A stretch of DNA of 52,565 nucleotides, taken from NCBI GenBank assembly GCA_902789725.1, contig CADAPC010000011.1, positions 1 to 52,565 on the forward strand, written 5' to 3'. Of the stretch, positions 47,671-52,565 are shown in pieces. A program made the translations under genes and the position numbers. Within the stretch, counting starts at the first letter, position 1. Each line of letters opens with the position of its first letter. The notes beneath the pieces are model-generated. The model saw only the letters and a program-made list of their open reading frames with translations. It was not told where the DNA came from and searched no databases. This DNA comes from an uncultured Bacteroidales bacterium. GTDB lineage: Bacteria > Bacteroidota > Bacteroidia > Bacteroidales > Bacteroidaceae.

Positions 47671-48666
47671 TCAATATAATCTCTTTGCTTGCCTCATGCC
47701 CAAAGCCGTTATTGAGTAGATGCCCAGGATGGGCACTAAGGCTGTCTGGATGGTGTGGACGATGAGGACGAAGGTGATGGCATCGGTATCGGTTAAGCCG
47801 TAGAGGATGAGGATGGTTTTTACGGCAAAGTGCCAAGGACCAGCACCGTTTGGGGTGGGCACAATGACGGAGATGCTGCCGATGATGAAGCTGACGATGG
47901 CGGCAGTGAACCCCAGCTCAGCCATGAAGTCGAAACTTTTGAATGTGACCCAATAGTGGAGAAAGTAGCTGAACCAGATGGCAATTGTGTAGAATGCGAA
48001 CAGCCACTTGTTTCTCACGTCTTTCAGCGACAGCACTCCTTCCTTCAAGTTCTTGACCATCTCCCTCAGGCGAGTCATGAACGTGAATCGACGCATGGCA
48101 TACCAGAGGAAGAGGATGGTGATGATTAGGCAGATGGCGGTTACCATATAGCCCATGGTGGTGAATCCACGAAGGAAATCGGCAAGATTAGTGCCTGTAT
48201 TGTGAAAGAAGGAATTGAACACAGTCACTTGCGAAAGGAACACAATCAGGGTGATGGTTAAAAGGAGCAGCGAATCGATGATTCGTTCAGTCACAACGGT
48301 TCCCAGCGATTTCAGAAAGGGTGTACCATCGTATTTCGCCAAAATGCCGCAACGGCTTAGTTCACCGCTGCGAGGGATGATGAGGCTTGATGCGTAGGAG
48401 ATGAACACTGCGTGGATGCAGTCGATGGTGCGTGGATGCTCGTCTAATGGCTCCAGGGTCTGCTTCCATCTGATGCCTCGGAACATTTGGGCGGTGACGC
48501 CAAAGACCAGCGAGAAGAGCATCCATCCCCAATCCATCTGGTGCATGAGGGTGTCTTCCATCGCCTTGAAGTCGGTGCCGCGATACATCCACCATAAGAT
48601 TCCGCCTCCAAGCACAAAAGGAAGGGCTATATTGAGTGCCTTTTTGAAAGTTTTATTGTTGTTCAT
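47671..48666 (-). CDS. UPF0104 / lysylphosphatidylglycerol-synthase-like integral membrane protein
   Basis: A 331-residue multi-spanning membrane protein of the flippase-like UPF0104 family. N-terminal hydrophobic segment ALNIALPFVLGGGILWWMYR, then FRGIRWKQTLEPL, IPRSGELSRCGILAKYDGTP with a conserved GE..R pattern, and SVIVPTPNGAGPWHFAVKTI. Related proteins move or modify lipids; the role here is unassigned. I start at ATG 48666 (MNNNKTFKKALN): the in-frame start at 48732 lies upstream of the predicted -7 box. Confidence 0.85.
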   Translation of the reverse strand: MNNNKTFKKALNIALPFVLGGGILWWMYRGTDFKAMEDTLMHQMDWGWMLFSLVFGVTAQMFRGIRWKQTLEPLDEHPRTIDCIHAVFISYASSLIIPRSGELSRCGILAKYDGTPFLKSLGTVVTERIIDSLLLLTITLIVFLSQVTVFNSFFHNTGTNLADFLRGFTTMGYMVTAICLIITILFLWYAMRRFTFMTRLREMVKNLKEGVLSLKDVRNKWLFAFYTIAIWFSYFLHYWVTFKSFDFMAELGFTAAIVSFIIGSISVIVPTPNGAGPWHFAVKTILILYGLTDTDAITFVLIVHTIQTALVPILGIYSITALGMRQAKRLY

Positions 48667-48709
48667 CAAAAAAAGTCGTATCTTTGCAATGATATTCGAT
48701 ACAAAGGTA
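48656..48709. promoter_or_regulatory. Face-to-face overlapping promoters of rsmA and the UPF0104 operon
   Basis: Plus strand: TATCTTTG at 48679-48686 with TTG at 48656-48658 (20 bp). Minus strand: TACCTTTG, seen as CAAAGGTA at 48702-48709. The two -7 boxes are 15 bp apart and point toward each other, so the transcripts overlap and each crosses the other promoter. Confidence 0.7.
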
Positions 48710-48752
48710 CAAAATAATTCATAAATCCTCATTCATAAACTGCATTTTTTTC

Positions 48753-49544
48753 ATGAATGTCGTAAAACCAAAGAAATTTTTGGGTCAACATTTCCTCACA
48801 GACCTAAGTGTGGCACAGCGCATTGCCAACACCATTGATGTGTGTCCCGAACTTCCTGTGCTTGAAGTGGGGCCAGGCATGGGAGTCCTGACGCAATACA
48901 TACTGAAGAAGAGCAGGGAGTTTAAGGTGGTAGAGATTGACTTCGATTCCGTGCCCTACTTGCATGAGCATTTTCCTGAGTTGGGCGACAACATCATTGA
49001 GGGCGATTTCTTGCAGATGAACCTGTGCGAAGTGTTCGATGGACGTCCTTTCGTGTTGACTGGCAATTATCCTTACAACATCTCGTCGCAGATTTTCTTC
49101 AAGATGATAGAACACCGTGACCTCATCCCTTGCTGTACGGGCATGATTCAAAAGGAAGTGGCAGAGCGGATGGCTGCTTCACCTGGCAGTAAGACATACG
49201 GGGTGTTGAGTGTGCTCGTTCAGGCTTGGTATGACGTGGAATATCTGTTCACGGTGCCTGAAACCGTCTTCAATCCTCCTCCAAAGGTGAAGAGTGCCGT
49301 CATTCGTCTTATGCGCAACGAAAAGAGTGCTTTGGGGTGTGATGAACAGCTTTTTCGGCGCATTGTGAAGACTGTGTTTACTATGCGGCGCAAGATGATG
49401 CGTAATGGCATGAAGCAAATCTTGGGTAAAGACTCCTCGTTGTTAACCGATTCAGTCTTCACCCAGCGCCCGGAACAATTGTCTGTGCAAGACTACATCG
49501 ACTTGACCAATCGTGTGGAGGCTGAACTGCGGAAAAGTCCATAG
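48753..49544 (+). CDS. rsmA: 16S rRNA (adenine1518-N6/adenine1519-N6)-dimethyltransferase
   Basis: A 263-residue KsgA/RsmA methyltransferase that dimethylates two adenosines in the terminal 16S hairpin. MNVVKPKKFLGQHFLTD is the typical N-terminus; the SAM motif is LEVGPGMGVLTQYIL, the acidic EID follows and the catalytic motif is TGNYPYNISSQIFF. FNPPPKVKSAVIRL marks the C-terminal half. Length is normal. It is a single-gene unit, convergent with the 81-residue hypothetical gene. Confidence 0.97.
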   Translation: MNVVKPKKFLGQHFLTDLSVAQRIANTIDVCPELPVLEVGPGMGVLTQYILKKSREFKVVEIDFDSVPYLHEHFPELGDNIIEGDFLQMNLCEVFDGRPFVLTGNYPYNISSQIFFKMIEHRDLIPCCTGMIQKEVAERMAASPGSKTYGVLSVLVQAWYDVEYLFTVPETVFNPPPKVKSAVIRLMRNEKSALGCDEQLFRRIVKTVFTMRRKMMRNGMKQILGKDSSLLTDSVFTQRPEQLSVQDYIDLTNRVEAELRKSP

Positions 49545-49582
49545 GGACTGTCATCGTGCAAACGAATATACAGCAATGTTTT

Positions 49583-49828
49583 TTATTCTTTCACCTTGCC
49601 CTGCTTGATGAGTTCATCGCGGATGCGGAAGGCCAGGTTGACCTGTCCTGAGAAGGTGCGGTTCTCGCGTTTTGTTTGGGCTATGTGCAACATGTTGGGA
49701 AGTGTTTTCTTCAGGTCGGGAATGTTGATTCCACTTCCCAAGTCTATCTGGTTTTCAAATTCGTGGGTGGAAAACCACTGCACCAGGTCGTCCACCTCTT
49801 CTTTTGTGTATGAAGTTTTGTATTCCAT
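49583..49828 (-). CDS. Conserved small hypothetical protein, 81 residues
   Basis: A soluble 81-residue protein without signal peptide or cysteine. MEYKTSYTKEEVDDLVQWF, IPDLKKTLPNMLHIAQTKRE and TFSGQVNLAFRIRDELIKQG suggest a mostly helical fold; I recall similar small proteins in Bacteroidales but no function. It starts 12 bp after lpxB on the same strand and is probably co-transcribed with surE and lpxB. Confidence 0.7.
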   Translation of the reverse strand: MEYKTSYTKEEVDDLVQWFSTHEFENQIDLGSGINIPDLKKTLPNMLHIAQTKRENRTFSGQVNLAFRIRDELIKQGKVKE

Positions 49829-49840
49829 GATTAGTGTTAT

Positions 49841-50956
49841 TTATTGATCTTTTTTCAGCAATGCTACCATTTCGGCTGCAGCCCTTCTGCTGGCACCAGC
49901 ACCGCCCAACACGCGGTTCATCTCTTCGTAGTTGTCCAGCATCTGCTGACGGCTTTTGCCATTGGGCAGAATATCGCCCAGATATTTAATGATGTTCTCT
50001 TTGGTCATGAGGTCGGCCACCAGTTCTGGCACAATCTCTTGGTCCACTATCAGATTGACCAATGAGATGTACTTCACCTTCAGAACTTTACTCCTCAGCC
50101 ATGAAATGAATTTGCCCACAGGGGTAGCGTAGCACACAACCTGAGGCACCCGCAGGATGGCTGTCTCCAAAGTGGCAGTGCCTGACGTGACTAATGCCGC
50201 TGCCGATTCGCTTAAGATTTGGTAAGTCTCTCCAAACCGAATCTCTGTCTCAATGTCCTTGGGTATGTACTTCTTATAATACGATATGTCAATATTGGGA
50301 GCACCAGCAATCACCAAGTGGTAATCTCGGAAGGTGGATGCACACACCAGCATCATTCGCAGATTGTCCTTAATCTCCTGTTTCCTGCTCCCCGCCAAAA
50401 TGGCAATCTGTTTTTCTTTCTTCGGTGGGGGAGGAGCTGTCGCCTTCCACTCTTCCACAGCATCCACACAGGGATTACCTACGTAATGTACCGTATAGCC
50501 TCTGTCTTCAAACCACTTCACTTCAAACGGCAAGATTGAAAAGAGCGCATCTACATCTCGTTTGATGTTCTTGATTCGATACTCTTTCCAGGCCCAGATT
50601 TTGGGACTGATGTAATAATAGACTTTGCTGATTCGCTCTCGATGCACAAACTTGGCGATGTCAAGATTGAATCCGGGATAATCAATTAGGATGACCACGT
50701 CGGGCTTCCACTGTGCGATGTCTGCTTTGCATTGCCGCATGTTTTTCAGGATGACAGGCAAATGCACCAGTACGGGTATGAATCCCATGTAGGCCAACTC
50801 GCGGTAGTGCTTCACCATTGTGCCCCCTTGAGCTGCCATCTTGTCGCCACCGTAGAATCGAAATTCGGCCTCTGCATCCTGCTGCTTTAGTGCAGCCATC
50901 AAATTGGAGGCATGAAGGTCGCCCGAAGCCTCGCCTGCTATCAGATAATACCGCAT
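49841..50956 (-). CDS. lpxB: Lipid-A-disaccharide synthase
   Basis: A 371-residue glycosyltransferase joining UDP-2,3-diacylglucosamine and lipid X to form the lipid A disaccharide on the inner membrane. MRYYLIAGEASGDLHASNLM is diagnostic, followed by FYGGDKMAAQGG, DVVILIDYPGFNLDIA, YYISPKIWAWKEYRI and SGTATLETAILRVPQVVCY. I start at 50956 because that gives the canonical N-terminus; the upstream in-frame start at 51031 adds a spurious hydrophobic tail from AT-rich repeats. It lies downstream of surE. Confidence 0.96.
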   Translation of the reverse strand: MRYYLIAGEASGDLHASNLMAALKQQDAEAEFRFYGGDKMAAQGGTMVKHYRELAYMGFIPVLVHLPVILKNMRQCKADIAQWKPDVVILIDYPGFNLDIAKFVHRERISKVYYYISPKIWAWKEYRIKNIKRDVDALFSILPFEVKWFEDRGYTVHYVGNPCVDAVEEWKATAPPPPKKEKQIAILAGSRKQEIKDNLRMMLVCASTFRDYHLVIAGAPNIDISYYKKYIPKDIETEIRFGETYQILSESAAALVTSGTATLETAILRVPQVVCYATPVGKFISWLRSKVLKVKYISLVNLIVDQEIVPELVADLMTKENIIKYLGDILPNGKSRQQMLDNYEEMNRVLGGAGASRRAAAEMVALLKKDQ

Positions 50957-51037
50957 GGGAATTTGAAAAATAAAAAAATGAAAGATTATAAGATTAAAAA
51001 AATGAAGAACCTTTAGCTTTCCGTCAAACAATTAAAG

Positions 51038-51817
51038 CTATTGAAGTGCAGTGGCTAACTGCTTCATGGTCGAGTAGGCGGTCATGTCCAATTGTAATGG
51101 TGTCACTGCTACATATCCATGCTCAAAAGCCCATGTGTCACTCTCTTCGTCGTTTTTATCGTGAGGAGCATAATAGCCAGCAATCCAATAGTATTTACCA
51201 CCTCTTGGATGATCTCTTTCCTGCCATTCCTCATGCCAGTCACCCATCCCCATCTTGCATATTCTTAGTCCTTTCGGCTCTTTGACATCTGGCACGTTTA
51301 CATTCAGGCACACTTCTAAGGGCAATCCTTCTTCCAATACCATCCGAACAATTTTCTGCACATAACCTCTCATGTAACTGAAATCAGCATCAGCCGTTAT
51401 TCTTCCGCTCGAGAACGCAATGGATGGCACATGCTTGATGCACCCTTCCAAGGCTATCGACATCGTGCCAGAATAGTGTGCGTTCACCGCACAGTTTTCA
51501 CCATGATTAATTCCGCCCAGAACCAAATCGGGACGGCGAGGAAGTAGTTTCTCAAACGCCATTTTTGTACAATCGTTCGGAGTGCCCGTGCAAGCCCATA
51601 CGGTCAGGCTTCCCCTGCTTTCTGTACCATCCTCATGCTTGACAAAGTGGTTCATCACGGGAGTGTGACTACTGATGCTCATGCTTGCGCCACTTCTACC
51701 TCCATCGGGTGCCACAACAAACACGTCACCAAATTCTCTTACCATCTCGGCTAACTGCTGGATACCGCCAGCCGCATAGCCATCATCATTGCTAATAAAT
51801 ATCAGTTTGTTCATCAA
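51038..51817 (-). CDS. surE: 5'/3'-nucleotidase SurE
   Basis: A 259-residue metal-dependent nucleotidase of the SurE family, acting on nucleoside monophosphates in stationary phase. The N-terminal motif is LIFISNDDGYAAGGIQQL, with the Asp-Asp metal site; ISSHTPVMNH, GTPNDCTKMA and GGINHGENCAVNAHYSGTMS are also family motifs. The start may be the second Met (51814). It heads the minus-strand group with lpxB and the small hypothetical gene; an atypical -7 element (TAAATTTG, minus strand, 51837-51844) is upstream. Confidence 0.95.
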   Translation of the reverse strand: MMNKLIFISNDDGYAAGGIQQLAEMVREFGDVFVVAPDGGRSGASMSISSHTPVMNHFVKHEDGTESRGSLTVWACTGTPNDCTKMAFEKLLPRRPDLVLGGINHGENCAVNAHYSGTMSIALEGCIKHVPSIAFSSGRITADADFSYMRGYVQKIVRMVLEEGLPLEVCLNVNVPDVKEPKGLRICKMGMGDWHEEWQERDHPRGGKYYWIAGYYAPHDKNDEESDTWAFEHGYVAVTPLQLDMTAYSTMKQLATALQ

Positions 51818-51916
51818 TCTTGTCTCTTTTCTGGTACAAATTTACGCATTTCTTCTGGCTTTCTATGCCTGAAATGTTGAAAAAACAACTTTCACTGAAA
51901 AAAAAATCAAAAAACC

Positions 51917-51947
51917 TTTGTCAGTTTCTGAAAAAGCACTACCTTTG
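51917..51947 (+). promoter_or_regulatory. Bacteroidetes-type promoter for tRNA-Gln
   Basis: TTTG (51917-51920), exactly 19 bp, TACCTTTG (51940-51947), about 50 bp before the tRNA. Confidence 0.85.
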
Positions 51948-51998
51948 CATCGCAATTCAGAAAGGGGGGTGCTCATTCATGAGTTGCTGGAATAAAAT

Positions 51999-52070
51999 TG
52001 GGATATGGTGTAATTGGCAACACAACAGATTCTGGTCCTGTTATTCCTGGTTCGAGCCCGGGTATCCCAA
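51999..52070 (+). tRNA. tRNA-Gln, anticodon CTG
   Basis: Acceptor arms TGGGATA/TATCCCA; the anticodon loop TTCTGGT gives CTG at 52032-52034. T-arm CCTGG-TTCGAGC-CCGGG. The discriminator A is followed by an encoded CCA (52071-52073), unlike the Pro and Val genes of the window. The anticodon stem ACAGA/CCTGT has one A-C mismatch next to the loop. Confidence 0.92.
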
Positions 52071-52072
52071 CC

Positions 52073-52123
52073 AAAAGCAATCCGCTAAGTAACTGCATTC
52101 AGTACTTAGCGGATTGCTTTTTT
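52073..52123 (+). terminator. Rho-independent terminator of tRNA-Gln
   Basis: Long perfect arms from AAAAGCAATCCGCTAAGTA (52073-52091) and its complement TACTTAGCGGATTGCTTTT (52103-52121), followed by more T. The first arm overlaps the terminal A of the encoded CCA. Confidence 0.95.
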
Positions 52124-52451
52124 ATGAGTACAGCTGTTTCATCAATTCTTGATGGAGGTCATGGGGTGGGGCCTTCAAATTACAAAGAATTCACCATAGC
52201 ACCAAATATTCCCGGCTCTCGCCATTTTTCAGTCCAAACTCTATACTTTACACAAATGTAACTCTTCGGTGAACCCCGAAAATAGGGAGCAGCTTTTTTC
52301 CGTGGCAATGAGTATGCCTCTATACGTGGGGGCAACAACAGGAGAAAACCCCACATCCTTGCTGATGACTTGTTTGTATTGCTGAGGCGCCTCTTTTAAT
52401 CTTTTCCGTCCTTTAATCCTTTAACTTTTTAACTCTTCAATTTTTAGTCTT
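52124..52451. other. Intergenic region, no gene supported
   Basis: About 330 bp without a convincing gene. A minus-strand open frame of about 60 codons (from about 52420 to a stop at 52241-52243, reading FSPVVAPTYRGILIATEKSC) has no usable ATG and no ribosome site. The right end (52395-52460) is an array of TTTAATCTTT/TTTTAGTCTT units, the reverse complement of the GATTAAA arrays elsewhere. Confidence 0.6.
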
Positions 52452-52565
52452 TTAGTCTTTCACCCTCCATTCCTCAGGTACACGAGTGTCAGCATTAAAC
52501 TTCACACCCACCTTCACCACCTTGCGACCTTCTGTCTTGTATGGGAAGGCATAGCCCTTGTCATC
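52452..52565 (-). CDS. C-terminal end of a truncated unknown gene
   Basis: The last 37 codons of a minus-strand gene, cut by the window edge. The visible residues are YAFPYKTEGRKVVKVGVKFN followed by ADTRVPEEWRVKD and a TAA stop at 52452-52454. The sense is supported by regular codon use and by the AT-rich repeat array that begins immediately after its stop, as for other genes here. The family is not recognisable from this fragment. Confidence 0.6.
   Translation of the reverse strand, partial: DDKGYAFPYKTEGRKVVKVGVKFNADTRVPEEWRVKD

Noticed and set aside
51820..52092. 90-codon plus-strand open frame spanning the tRNA-Gln
   Set aside because: It overlaps the tRNA promoter and the entire tRNA-Gln gene, which are strongly supported.
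52241..52420. Minus-strand open frame reading FSPVVAPTYRGILIATEKSC
   Set aside because: No ATG, the only GTG lacks a spaced ribosome site, and it borders an AT-rich repeat array. It could be a gene remnant, but nothing shows that.

Overview
The window is chromosomal DNA of a Bacteroidota bacterium, most likely Bacteroidales and close to Prevotella. Three things point there. Many genes are preceded by the Bacteroidetes-type promoter (TTTG, about 19 bp, then TAnnTTTG). Starts are AT-rich and mostly lack a strong Shine-Dalgarno sequence. Several families are typical of the phylum: OstA-like N-domain protein, paired parvulins, DUF5683, a BspA-type leucine-rich repeat and an OmpA-type major porin. 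I see no phage, insertion sequence, CRISPR array or frameshifted gene.

Layout. 1-95: the 3' end of a 5S rRNA and its terminator. 0.2-9.2 kb: sensor kinase, then yceD-rpmF-fabH-era, a PagL-like lipid A deacylase, der, a small lipoprotein and a sodium-symporter homologue. 9.2-9.5 kb: an intergenic palindromic repeat and a duplicated promoter-like segment. 9.5-17.3 kb: tig, clpP, clpX, a recQ with a large internal insertion, and guaB. 17.4-24.3 kb: an outer-membrane biogenesis run (two periplasmic prolyl isomerases, an OstA/LptA-like protein, a small membrane protein) ending in mutL. 24.4-26.2 kb: the OmpA-like porin and tRNA-Pro/tRNA-Val. 26.3-32.6 kb: parA, parB, a DUF5683 protein, a MltD-like transglycosylase and a RelA/SpoT homologue.

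33.2-45.7 kb is the unusual part. Ten tightly packed plus-strand genes, nine with Sec signal peptides and one an inner-membrane CHASE2 protein, lie between one promoter and one strong terminator. They encode three paralogous small secreted proteins (the 'GW' family named here), two paralogous transglutaminase-fold proteins each with an intact Cys-His-Asp triad plus an upstream apparently degenerate copy, an orphan CHASE2 protein without an output domain, a DUF4384-like protein, an outer-membrane barrel, a BspA-type leucine-rich repeat fused to a caspase-like peptidase, and a WG-repeat protein. The composition suggests an envelope-located sensing and proteolysis (or peptide-crosslinking) system. 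The domains are supported by the sequence; the joint function is inference.

45.8-52.6 kb: a minus-strand group (flippase-like membrane protein, pepD, a MerR-type regulator), rsmA on the plus strand with a promoter that overlaps its neighbour's face to face, a minus-strand group surE-lpxB-small hypothetical, a tRNA-Gln(CTG) with a perfect promoter and terminator, and the 3' end of a minus-strand gene cut by the window edge.
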